From positions 3,472,001 to 3,536,000 of the forward strand of contig NC_088711.1 of the NCBI RefSeq assembly GCF_963576615.1: a stretch of 64,000 nt of DNA, read 5' to 3'. A model generated the notes under the pieces. The model saw nothing but the letters and a program-made list of their open reading frames with translations. It made no database searches and was not told the DNA's origin. Within the stretch, counting starts at the first letter, position 1. Each line of letters opens with the position of its first letter. Positions 32,001-43,300 of the stretch are shown here, piece after piece. This DNA is from Watersipora subatra (Eukaryota > Bryozoa > Gymnolaemata > Cheilostomatida > Watersiporidae). Made by a program: the position numbers and the translations under genes.

Positions 32001-35000
32001 TCTATTCTTGCGTTTGGGCAGTAGGCTTTTTGAGAGGCATTCTACTGCTTCAAGCGTTTCTAAAAGTGAATGAGATGGTGCGCTTTTTTGTAATATGCGC
32101 TGCTCGCTTTCTTCTCACCGTCGCCTATCGCAACGCTCGGAGTGCCAGTGCAAGTTCTGTAGTAGCTGTAGATCTGTAGTACTCAAAGCTGGAAAAAAAG
32201 TAAAAGCAACTCAGCTGCGGAAGGAAATGAACATGCTTACTATCATGAACAGTTGCAAATCCGATGTTTGAAGAAGTGAAGATGTGGCAATTCATAGAAA
32301 ATAGAACATTGAATAAAAAGTACTAACCTTTTCGTTGTAGAAATTTAGTAGGTAAAATGCAGTAGCAGCACCCGTGCAAGTTCTGTAGTAGCTGTAGTTC
32401 TGTAGTACTCGTAGCTGGAAAAAAAGTAAAAGTAACTCAGCTGCGGAAGGAGATGAACATGTTTACTATCACAAACAGTGGCAAATCCAACGTTTTCAAC
32501 CCTTCCACTGAAGTAGACTCATTTATGGGTTTTTTATGGTCGACCGCCGTAGACACATTTTTGCGACTTTCCCAGCAACTGCTAGTAATTGAATTTTATT
32601 ATTCGTTGATAACATAACCAACGATCTTTAAGACTTTTGTGGTAGTGACAGTGTTGTCCATAAATTTCTCTATAAAATTAGCCTAAAATTTAATTTTAAA
32701 TCTTTGTTTGAGAATTTCCAACTTGATAACAACCATTTTTGTGTAAGTTTTGAAAACGCCACTGAGTTAGAGAACAATCACTATGTTGATGACATTATGG
32801 CCGATTCAGATTTTTGAAATTACACAGATAGTTAAAATGCACAAAGTATAGATAAAATGAATTTTTTGCATAGCAGTGCTTGTTAACATGTTGGCAAAAT
32901 TAAACATATAACCAAAACAAATGTTCTAGATGGAGTTTGAAATTGAAAAGATATTGTATAGGCCTACATATGAAGCAATATCGGCAAAATGGCTGGCAGT
33001 AGGCCGATAGCTAAATTTGTACATGGATGCAAGTGAAAGGGTTATGTATTGGAAGTGTGGCAATTCATAGAAAATACAACATTGAATAAGAAGTACTTAC
33101 CTTTTTGATGTGGAACTTTAGTAGGTGAGAACTGCGTTTTTTCCAGTGAGTGCAAGAAACAAATGTTTACGTGACCTTGTCGGTACACGTCGACAGTAAA
33201 TATTAATTGCATGTGAATTATAACTCATTAATTTATTTTATTTAATAAGTAGTACATTTGTATAGCTGTATAGGCACCTTTGTATATCCCGCAGAATTCA
33301 GGACAGTGCTTTTTACCATGGCAGCAACTTTGCTGTTTAAAACGGAACAGTACCGTTGGGCACTGTAAAGAGGCACGCTAACCAGAGATCACATGATTTT
33401 TGTGTAAAAACGATGAAAAGGTTATGTATAGAGGCGCACTAATAATAGCCGCAGAATACCCTTATATAAGCCGCATGGCTCAAACCATCAGAAAAAAGTA
33501 GCGGTTGATAGTCCGAAAAGTATGGTACTCTATAAGCCGGACACACAGACAACGATTGCCGTTTATATAGTAGATAGACAGATTAATTTGGGCTAAAATC
33601 ACAATAAAAACTTGACAAGCCTTTTTTAATCAAAATTAAGACCAGCCAACAAAACGTCGATAAGGCTGTATGACAGAGAGAAGAACCATTAAGTCATGCG
33701 AATTTCACGAAAAAACGTGCACATTTCACCAGTCTATGGCATTGTCTAATGGCCGAAGGTTTCTGTAATTAACGTAGAAGTACTGAAAAGTAATCATTTC
33801 TTTTTTGCTGATTCTATCGGACTCTGACATTTTGGACACTTATAATGAGTACTTTGGTATTCCGACTGATGTCCAAAGCAATGAAAGTAAATGAAATGAG
33901 GATGATATTTTTCTAACGATTCTTATAAGATTATTACAATATTTAATTGTAAGAATAGTTATTCGATTTTATAAGAATATTATATGATTTAGTTATAAGA
34001 ATAATCATTTGAATTTACAAGATCAAAGTATATAGTGGCCGATGGTGTGCAATATGTTACTGTTATTATTTTTCTAAAGATTTTGTTGATGATACTGCAG
34101 CTGTGCCCAATATCGCTGTACTGCAAAGCCGTTTTTAATATCTGCAAAATTAAGTAATAGGCCTACATTTTCTTATAGGTATGCATCTATTTTTATGACA
34201 ACCAGCTAAAACCTGTTTAGATTTTTAAATTCAGCATAATTTTTTAGATATAAATACAGAAATCTAGATAAATATCACAACTTCTTGATATTGGCTGCTA
34301 TGACCAATATTATGCAGCCCCCCCAGTCTGTGTATATTACACAGCAGCTTGCCATTTTATTTCCAATATTGCATTTCTCCTATTGCAGGGGAGAGATATA
34401 AACATATAATCTTTTCCTTTCATTATTGCTGTTTGTTGTACATAATAACACCCAGCACATTACAGCTACCATTGTGGCTACCATTGCAGTTTTCCTATTG
34501 CACTGCAGTGCCATTTGACTGCAAATATCAGTACCCTTTCTTTTTCCATTATCACTTTGGTTGTGGGCTGTATGACAGAGGAGTTTCTGGTTATATATAT
34601 AATATTAAATATATAACAATATATATAATATATTATATATAATATAATATATTATATTATATATAATATATATTATATATATCAAATATTATATAACAAC
34701 TCAGCATTGTATTTTTATAACTTGTCAAATCACTTTGGTAAACACTACTTTACAAATCCTCAATCTCGCGACAAATCGCAAAGCCTTAGCATAGTTTCAT
34801 TTAGAGAGCCAGCAGTTATATACATTTATACATGTAAAAAATATATATATGGTTCAGATCAAATAAATTAACAAAGAAAAGTTTTCAAACATAACAAAAC
34901 ATTCAAACGTAACTTGTAAATTTCATAGCATGAAAAAAGTGTGTTGCTGAATACATAAAGGCCCTACATACTGTACATTTTACAAATTAGTAACAGAACA

Positions 35001-36313
35001 AAATATTAACCTTAGTAGCTATAGTTACCTTCAGTAACTTTAGTGTTATCAGTTGTTATAATCTGCAATAAAATGTAACATTACAATGTACTAAGCGCAA
35101 TACGTACCTTGGAGAGTACTTACTTTCGAGACAGATGTACAATATCAATGTTGAATTTAGCTTACATGAGTTTAGTTCACTAAACACATACTTAAAGCTA
35201 AGTTTTAGTGTGTATTTTACTAAACTCAAATTCAATATTGTCATGGGGCTAAAACTTTATCACCTATCTGTTTTCGAATTCATTTTTGCTTTAACTTATA
35301 ACGAGTAACTTATAACGAGTAACTTATAACTAGTAACTTATAACTTATAACGAGTAACTTATAACTAGTAACTTATAACGAGTAACTTATAACGAGTAAC
35401 TTATAACGAGTAACTTATAACTAGTAACTTATAACTTATAACGAGTAACTTATAACTAGTAACTTATAACGAGTAACTTATAACTAGTAACTTATAACTT
35501 ATAACGAGTAACTTATAACTAGTAACTTATAACGAGTAACTTATAACGAGTAACTTATAACGAGTAACTTATAACTAGTAACTTATAACTTATAACGAGT
35601 AACTTATAACTAGTAACTTATAACGAGTAACTTATAACGAGTAACTTATAACGAGTAACTTATAACTAGTAACTTATAACGAGTAACTTATAACGAGTAA
35701 CTTATAACGAGTAACTTATAACGAGTAACTTATAACTAGTAACTTATAACGAGTAACTTATAACGAGTAACTTATAACGATTAACTTATAACGAGTAACT
35801 TATAACGAGTAACTTATAACGATTAACTTATAACGAGTAACTTATAACGAGTAACTTATAACGAGTAACTTATAACGAGTAACTTATAACGAGTAACTTA
35901 TAACGAGTAACGTCAAACTAAGATAGTGAGCATCGTACATTCTTTTTTGTGTAACTCCCTGTAGTACAGCAATGGTATATTTCTAAAGATTTGTGTAGTT
36001 AGGGACAACCTTATAGAGCTACGCTTTCACTTCCCATACCAGAGGTTTTCTGCTCGCCTGTTAACAGTTGTTAACTGGTTGCCTGTTAACAGCATGTATG
36101 ATGGTTATAAATAGACTATAATGTCTCATCTTTTCATGATTGCATATCAGACTTGCACCTTTGATTTCAGGCAATGTGTCAAAAGCCCGAAGAGAATCAA
36201 AAGCTGCCTTCTATATCAACATCATTGGAATTGTTTGTGGAATAGCAATAATTGCTTCAGTAGTAATATATTACACAGTCTTTGTGAGGCAGCTGCAGCA
36301 CCCCATGGAATGA
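29089..36313 (+). CDS. CD225/dispanin (IFITM-like) membrane protein, gene A
   Basis: Three exons join in frame: 29089-29098 (ATG TCT GCA G), 30326-30775 and 36171-36313 (TGA 36311-36313), giving 200 aa. Both introns are phase 1, and acceptors have pyrimidine tracts (ctttcttttaacatag, ttgatttcag). The N-terminal half is Ser/Pro-rich and has a PPxY motif (LPPPYRAV), a ligand type for NEDD4-family WW domains that IFITM3 also carries. The CD225 domain starts at PPNSFMALS, with a Cys triplet (NMLCCC) at the first hydrophobic segment suited to S-palmitoylation, the loop VHKSTEV, basic KARRESKAA, and a second membrane segment ending near VVIYYTVF. CD225 proteins act in membrane trafficking or fusion control; the role here is unknown. 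Intron 2 (5.4 kb) holds duplicated CTGC-rich DNA, a Helitron-like copy and a 14-bp array. A possible ATTAAA lies at about 36425. Confidence 0.85.
30099..30300 (+). repeat. Dispersed repeat, copy 2, abutting a splice acceptor
   Basis: Inverted counterpart of 17075-17280. It ends about 25 bp before the acceptor of gene A exon 2, so that exon's branch-point region lies in or beside repeat-derived sequence. Confidence 0.75.
31600..32510. repeat. GC-richer duplicated intronic segment
   Basis: A CTGC/GCAG-rich region in intron 2 of gene A. About 32150-32270 and 32380-32500 are near-identical direct copies (shared 'gctggaaaaaaagtaaaa' and 'aactcagctgcggaagga'). 'gcagtttctgcacttctag' occurs twice (about 31880 and 31940). 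A related piece, 'gtggcaattcatagaaaata', occurs at about 32284 and 33056. The open frames here (for example 31937-32179) show no known domain. Confidence 0.6.
33565..34590 (+). mobile_element. Helitron-like element, 5'-truncated copy
   Basis: + strand orientation, ending ...GAGTTTCTGG followed by T, which fits the CTRR 3' end. It begins internally near 'agatagacagattaattt', so the TCCCACG start is missing. It carries an internal segment around 34080-34350 not shared with the 2305-3472 copy. Confidence 0.6.
34591..34690. repeat. (AT)n tract
   Basis: About 100 bp of TA-rich dinucleotide repeat directly at the 3' end of the Helitron-like copy. Confidence 0.85.
35290..35912. repeat. 14-bp minisatellite (taacttataacgag)
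   Basis: About 44 units of 14 bp or 10 bp. Subtypes cgag and ctag alternate in a semi-regular order in the left half, while the right half is nearly pure cgag. In intron 2 of gene A, about 260 bp before exon 3. Confidence 0.95.
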
Positions 36314-36611
36314 ACAGTACGGCTACATTCTCCATCTATATATTAATTGCATGACATTCACGTCGCAGAAGCCTTCATAACTGATTTTTTTATTACAATG
36401 CTTTTCTGAGACTCTATTCTCTCCATTAAAAGTTGTGTTGGTTTAAAGCTAAACTTGACATTTTACGGTTCACTCTAAAGTGAACATTTAAATTGCACTC
36501 GTGTCATTAACTGATATACCATTCTATATCATGCTATACTGTTGTCATTATTTTATTGGCTACTTTTGCCCCTTTCTTTGTATTGTAGACTAAATACAAT
36601 CAGCAATCAGC

Positions 36612-36732
36612 AATTCAGTTAAGATTATTCTCTATAAATCTCCTGATTAACTCTGTTCATAGAGATAATGATGAGCTTGTAATCTCTATAACTTTTCATA
36701 GATGGCCTTGTAGCCTGACTCTAACGAGGTCA
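36612..36732 (+). repeat. Dispersed repeat, second copy of 27818-27945
   Basis: Shared blocks include 'ctataaatctcctgattaac', 'atagagataatgat' and 'ggccttgtagcctgactcta'. Same orientation as the other copy. Confidence 0.75.
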
Positions 36733-36837
36733 AGTCGAAGTCAAGTCGTGTGCAAATTGGCAAAGATTATTTTGTTTGTCTATTTATCAAATTTATTAAA
36801 GAAATGTCAATCTGCCGGTCCAGCGTTTGATACAATT

Positions 36838-37035
36838 TTATCTCATGGATGAAATGCTCGAAAAGCACACGGTTTTCAAAGGAAGTAGGCTAAACTGTAT
36901 AGGCCTAAACCCCTAAATCGAACATGAGCATAAAGAATGGTTGACTGGACATTCCTATACTTCTATGCAATTGGTTGCAAAACAGTTGCATGCCAAGTCC
37001 TGCGGTGGCATGTCACTGTTTTATTAATAGCACTA
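36838..37035 (+). repeat. Duplicated segment (copy at 38906-39086)
   Basis: Both copies contain 'gaaatgct(c/a)gaaaagcac', 'aaaggaagtaggctaaactg' and 'gcaattggttgcaaaacagt'. Each lies next to a Helitron-like 5' end, on opposite sides. Confidence 0.75.
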
Positions 37036-37125
37036 ATGATGAATAATTTTTGTGAGTTGTGTGCACATATGCATTTATCATAAATTTCCCAAACAATCGC
37101 TTCGCTCGTGTTTGGTCGTGGGATA
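37036..37125 (-). mobile_element. Helitron-like element, 5'-end fragment
   Basis: About 90 bp matching only the 5' end of the family (minus strand; TCCCACGACCAAACACGAGC at its right edge). The rest is absent. Confidence 0.6.
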
Positions 37126-37763
37126 AATGTTTTGAATAAATACTGATAATCTCTTGAATACATAATCTAAATGCACTGTCCTAGTTCCTAGTTGTATCAA
37201 GCTTAGTGAGAATAGTTAATTCTGACACTGGGGTAGCATTTTATAAGGATTATACAGTTGTTTACTACGAAAAGACAGGCCAACTATTCATCACTAGAAG
37301 GAACTGATCACCATAGTCCAGCGAAAAATTTTTTCCCAAACAGGTTTACATACGGCGGTAAACTTTTGGCTTTTGATTGGTTTTAGTAATTGAATTTTAG
37401 TAACCAAAACCTACATCATTACATTAAAAGTCAATAGTTATAATTGGAAAGGAACACAAAATTCCAAAATTTTATTCAAAATAGCTTAAATTAATGAGTT
37501 TTAAGTGAGCGCCTCTTACGTTTTAACAGCACTTTTTGAATGATAACATAATTTTTACTACGTCATTTAGAATTTTGTGTTCCTTTCTAATTATAAATAT
37601 TGATTTCTAATGTAATGATGTAGGTTTTGATTACTAAAACTCAATTACTAAAACCAATCAGGAGCCAAGATTTTACTGCCGTATGTAAACCTGTTTGGAA
37701 AAAAAACTTTGCGCCCCGGACACTACAGCCATTCCTTCGTTGTGCAACATGTTAGTGTAACAA
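37126..37763 (+). repeat. Duplicated upstream region of a CD225 gene, split by a MITE
   Basis: 37126-37312 and about 37725-37763 match 59440-59690, the region just 5' of CD225 gene C. Shared blocks include 'tttgaataaatactg', 'cactggggtagcatttta' and 'ggattatacagttgt'. The MITE at 37313-37725 splits the copy, and the Helitron-like element at 37764 truncates it. No exon follows, so this is a dead gene start or a promoter duplicate. Confidence 0.65.
37313..37725. mobile_element. MITE with about 145-bp terminal inverted repeats
   Basis: The left arm (about 37321-37470, with 'ccaaacaggtttacatacgg') is the near-perfect inverse of the right arm (about 37565-37713). The centre is about 90 bp. No ORF. 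The homologous site near 59640 lacks it, which supports an insertion. The exact termini and duplicated target bases are unclear. Confidence 0.8.
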
Positions 37764-38897
37764 CTAGAAATTCCACTGTCATACAGCCCACGACCAGAGT
37801 GATATTGGGAAAAGAAAGGGTACTGCTGGTTGAGAAATGCAATATTAGCAGTCAAATGACACTGCAGAGCAATAGGATAACTGCAATGGTAGCTGTAATG
37901 GTAGATGTAATGTACTGAATGTTATTATGTACAACAAACAGCAATAATGAAAGGAAATCTACTACTATCTCCAACCTGTGTTTTACAACAATAAAATAAA
38001 TATTAGTTCAAGCTGTAGGCCTAACCTACTGTACGTAATTTAACTAATAACAGCGATAATTAAATATGTTTATTATATCTCTGAAATGCAATATTAAAAG
38101 TAAAATGGCAAGCTGACGTGTAATATACACAGTTTGAAAGTTGGTTGTGTTGAATGTAGAATGGTTTTGACAGCGATCTGTAACAGAAAGCAAGCATTAG
38201 CATTCACGCGTGTCTGGAATTTTCGCGCAAACTGGAGTAAAATAAAGAAATATTCTTGTCACAACTGGGCATTATAGTTCGGCCCTAGCTTGTGGATAAG
38301 ATGTAAAGAAATCTGGCTAATGCTCTAGATAATTTAATGAAACCTTCGGTAATTAGACAAAAAACATAGGTTGATAAACTGTGTACCACATTTTTGTACC
38401 TGTAAATCGGTCTACGCCTCAAATGGTCTATGTTAATTACAAAAACCTTCAGCAATTGGACAATGCCTTAGACTGGTGAAGTGTGCATGTTTTTCTCGTG
38501 AAATGCGCACGACTTAATTGTTCTACTCTCTGTCACACGGCCTTATCGCCATTTTGTTGGCCGATCTTAATTTTGATTAAAAAAGGCTTATCAAGTTTTT
38601 AATTCGATTTTAGGCCAAATTAATCTGTCTATGTATGTATAATCCGATCAGATGGGTTAGTTTTAGGATATTGCAGAAACTTTTCAAAGATGGTAACATA
38701 TTTAAATAGGTTTATATGTGTTTTGTATCATTATTATACTTAAATGACTCTACACAAAAATGGTTAAATTTGTTGATGAGATTTCGGTACAAGGGTTTGG
38801 TCATGGCCGCTAATGGATAATTTTTGTGAGTTGTGTGCACATATGCATTTATCATAAATCTCCCAAACAATCGCTTCGCTTGTGTTTGGTCGTGGGA
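37764..38897 (-). mobile_element. Non-autonomous Helitron-like element, full-length copy
   Basis: Minus strand: starts TCCCACGACCAAACAC at 38897 and ends GGAATTTCTAG at 37764. The flanks read A before TC and T after CTAG. 1,134 bp, no target-site duplication. An internal block near 38100-38200 is shared with 50120-50240 (inverted) but is absent from the 2305-3472 copy. Confidence 0.65.
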
Positions 38898-39419
38898 TTA
38901 TACCTCTATGAATGAAATGCTAGAAAAGCACATGGTTTTCAAAGGAAGTAGGCTAAACTGTATAAATGGAAAATGAGCCTGAGGAATGGTTGACTGAACA
39001 TCCCTATACTTCTTTGCAATTGGTTGCAAAACAGTCCTCATGCCAAGTCTTTTGATGGCGTGGCACTGGTTTATTAATAGCACTAACGTACCATAAGTTC
39101 CCAACATTGCTCTTAAACAGTTTCAGAGACAGCACATTTTATGTTTATCAATTTTTGAAGTGCTGCCTTTGTTGGTATGACCAAGAAGTAACAACCACAG
39201 CAAAATTAGTTTTCTTTTTGTAAGTCTTCAGTATCAGTACCTAATGACTAGAAATTATAGACCTGTCTGGCAGCAATCCTGACAACTATGCTACTTAATG
39301 AATAGATTGATTAATCAGCAGCAAACAATTGTACAACAAGTTGTTTTCCTGTTATATTTCTTTCAAAATATAAGAGTTGGATTCTCAAAACCTTAATGAC
39401 TGGTAAACAGCGAGTATAG

Positions 39420-40090
39420 TAGTAGAGAACAGTGGAATAGTAGGCAGCTAGTAGAGTAGTAGAGAACAGGTGGAATAGTAGACAGCTAGTAGAGTAGTAG
39501 ACAAAAGGTGGACTAGTAGACAGCTAGTAGAGTAGTAGACAAAAGGGGAACTAGTAGACATCTAGTAGACTAGCAGGCAACAGGTGGACTAGTAGACAGC
39601 TAGTAGAGTAGTAGAGAACAGTGGAATAGTAGGCAGCTAGTAGAGTAGTAGAGAACAGGTGGAATAGTAGACAGCTAGTAGAGTAGTAGACAAAAGGTGG
39701 ACTAGTAGACAGCTAGTAGAGTAGTAGACAAAAGGGGAACTAGTAGACATCTAGTAGACTAGCAGGCAACAGGTGGACTAGTAGACAGCTAGTAGAGTAG
39801 TAGAGAACAGTGGAATAGTAGGCAGCTAGTAGAGTAGTAGAGAACAGGTGGAATAGTAGACAGCTAGTAGAGTAGTAGACAAAAGGTGGACTAGTAGACA
39901 GCTAGTAGAGTAGTAGACAAAAGGGGAACTAGTAGACATCTAGTAGACTAGCAGGCAACAGGTGGACTAGTAGACAGCTAGTAGAGTAGTAGAGAACAGT
40001 GGAATAGTAGGCAGCTAATAGAGTAGTAGAGAACAGGTGGAATAGTAGACAGCTAGTAGAGTAGTAGAGAACAGGTGGACTAGTAGACAG
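39420..40090. repeat. Minisatellite with 189-bp higher-order repeat
   Basis: Basic units of about 38 bp ('agtagacagctagtagagta') are grouped in a 189-bp higher-order unit. The marker 'agagaacagtggaatag' starts at 39424, 39613, 39802 and 39991. Confidence 0.95.
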
Positions 40091-40362
40091 AAATCAGGTT
40101 ACTAATAGGTATGTGTTGTATGTATTGGCCTATCAGGCAAAATTTTCTTAGCAAAACTCAATGGACACTCAGTTATATGACCATTTCAAGTGGTCGTATA
40201 TACAAACCGAACATGTAATGCGATTTATAGGTGTTATACAGTTATTGATCAACTGGTTTTTGAGTTTTTACAGCTGAACTGCATGAGTTCTTCTATAAGT
40301 GGGCTATCTATACATTAGCTCAGCTAGACTCCTGACACTGAGTTTCTGATGAAAGCTGAAAT

Positions 40363-43300
40363 ATGAGTCAATCAGGTAAGCACAAAATATTCAAGCATAT
40401 CAACAGTCAATTATGGTGTAAATCATAGTTTTCTGATTAAACTCTCTTGGCTTCCATGCTTCATAGATACTATTAGTAGAAGCTGGTATTCTTTTAAATA
40501 AATATTTGCAGGCTGGTTTTTAGACCATCAAAGAAGTTAGTAGAATTCACAAACTCTAGTTGACGTCATGTCAAAACCAATTTGGGTTCATGATCTAATG
40601 ACCCCCCCCCCCCCCCGTTTATTAACCTACTTTGGTTGGCCACCGATATCGGTTTACAATGTTAGTAACTGTTAGTTGAGCTTAATTGTATTTTAAAGTT
40701 TTATTCTTTTTATGTCTTTATTTTGAAATTATGTTAAACATAATTTTATTATAGTAAACTGATAAAAGCGGTCAATGATCACGGTAGAAATTGTAACTCT
40801 GGTTTTTATGTCCGCAAACTGAATTCTAGCTCATCCATCAATCTTTCATTGTATCCATTTTTTGAAAAATAAATCTTGGAAAATCCATTGTTTTTTTCAT
40901 TCCATTCCTTTTTCCAAAAGGTAAAATCTTTTTAGATTTTAGCAGTTTTATGTTTGACAGGAAGCAGTAAGAACCAATATTCGAAACATGGAAGTGTATT
41001 GAATTATACAAATTGCAATAAACAACTGTATGATATCACACATCATCAACAGGCATGTATCCAGATGATCACTTAACAAAGTTTTTGGTTCATAACTTAC
41101 CAATGCTTATCATATTGACATTATTCTGTTCATGACTCTTGAGATCAAGCTGTGTAGAAAAAAGCTTTACCATTTACTTCAACAAATTATGCAGCCTCAA
41201 TATATCTTAACAAAAATGTACCGCTAGCAGGCTCACGACAGCTGCATCCACAAAAACCAGTGGTAACAGGATACCAGCAGCAGCCAACATCTCAGGAATA
41301 TCTTGACCCGATGGTAGTACCAGTCAACCCTGTCTACCAGGTGGTTTATCCAGCAACTGTACAACAGCAACCCGCTCATCCTCCGAACGACTTCTTAATA
41401 CTCTCCATCTTCACAACCATTTGCTGCTGTTTCTGCCTTGGTGTACCAGCGATAGTGTTATCATCGCAAGTGAAAGCAGCCATTCGAGAAGGTGAGGTCT
41501 TATTCAAGTTATGATGTCTCTCTATAGGGACGACTGAGCTAGTTGATGCTTTAGTAGTCGCTCAGACTTCATAAAAAGGTAGCTCTTATTTAGTTTAGGG
41601 TTAAAAGAGACACGAGGGAGAGGGGGTATGGCAACCCTTCCATTGAACACGCAGCAAAAATCTATAAACACTATCTCATTAGATCGTAGAAGGCAACAAA
41701 TCATCTTTGTATTAATCATCCTAATATGATGAACTCCTATTTACACATTTCTATTAGCCAATCAGCATTCATACAAAAGAGTAGAGTTGTCCTATACATA
41801 ACTGCAGCGGAGTGCTGGAAAGCTCCATCTGTTTTGGATGCTGTTTAGCAAAAATGTCTATCAAGTTGTTGACATCACAGTCTATTAATACTGCAATAGT
41901 TGCTGATAAGAGCTAAAGAATCAAGCCTCTCATTTGATTGTGCCACTCTTAAATAGATATTGAGTCTCTTTAAATAACTGAAAGAGTGCTCACACTCACA
42001 TGTTGTTACTGAGAAAGTTGCCAAAATTCATAGCAACACATTCAAAGTAGGACAAATATCCGATTCACATGGAACCAAAGCTGATGTGTGTGATAAAGCA
42101 TCTTTATGAGTCAGTTCATTCCTTTGTTTAACTTCTGCTTGACATTTGCCAGCGAGTGTCTCCCAATTTCGAAAAACTCAAGAGATTCTTTAGGCAGATT
42201 ATTTTCAAGACTGGTTGCTGCCGAAAAGATTCCTGAGGTGTTTTTAGAAAAAGACAAGGCATGAACAACTCTTGAATGAACAATTAGAAGCTATATTAAA
42301 TTATCATCTTAAAATAAAATAAAACAGTTGAAATCAAGAAAAATAACTATTGTGCAATAAAAGTTTATCTGCTATCCAAAACTAGATTACTAAAACGAAT
42401 CTGATTTTCCTAGCAACATTTTGATGTTCATAAGAGGAATTAGTTTGATGAAAATTGCTAGCATTGTTTAACCATTAAAAGTACATAAAGTAGGCAGCTT
42501 CTTGTATAGAACAGAGTTTCTCACAATTTATTTAAATGCTGGTGAACATCTTTGAAACTTGCTAACCAGTAAACATTACATCCAATTTCACAATTAAGAG
42601 ATCTACAAAAGGAAGGAGTATGTTGACTCTATAGCTCTGGAATATAAAATCTTTCAGGACACCAGACAGCACTTGCCTTTGTGTGTCACCCAACCAAAAG
42701 CAAATTCTTGGCACGATCGGTCTGACACCAGCTAGACTAGTGGCCAACACCAGAAGTAGTTTGCCTTTTAAGATTTTATAATAATATTTGATATTTTCAA
42801 CCTTAAATATAATAACAGGTAAAATATAATTGACATTCATTCAATTAGAAATTTTAGAATTAGAAAATAAACTAATTTAAAAGGTGCTTCTATCATTGTT
42901 TCATCAACTCATGAGCTAGCACTGTCTAACCACCTTTTCTGTAGTTTTGTCTTACTACTTGCGTATTGCTCAGCAAAGAATAACTAATAGTGAAAGAGGC
43001 AATGAATTGAAAGTCGCTGATTGATGATATGAGACTCTTGGTTTCAAGTTTGATACAGTTATGCCATTTATTGAAATCGTGTTGGACAACATCCAGGTGT
43101 CTGCCAAATGTCATAGCGTGAGTGCTTTGACGATATGACAGCTAGCTAGCAGAGTAGACAACAAGACTCATTTTACAAACCCTTGAAACTTATTAGCAAG
43201 CCTTTGGACTTCCAAACTGTGATAGATTTGATAACCCACACCCATTTTAAAAGAAGCTCTGGTCAAACAAATTCACGACTACCAACCAAAGGTTACGGTC

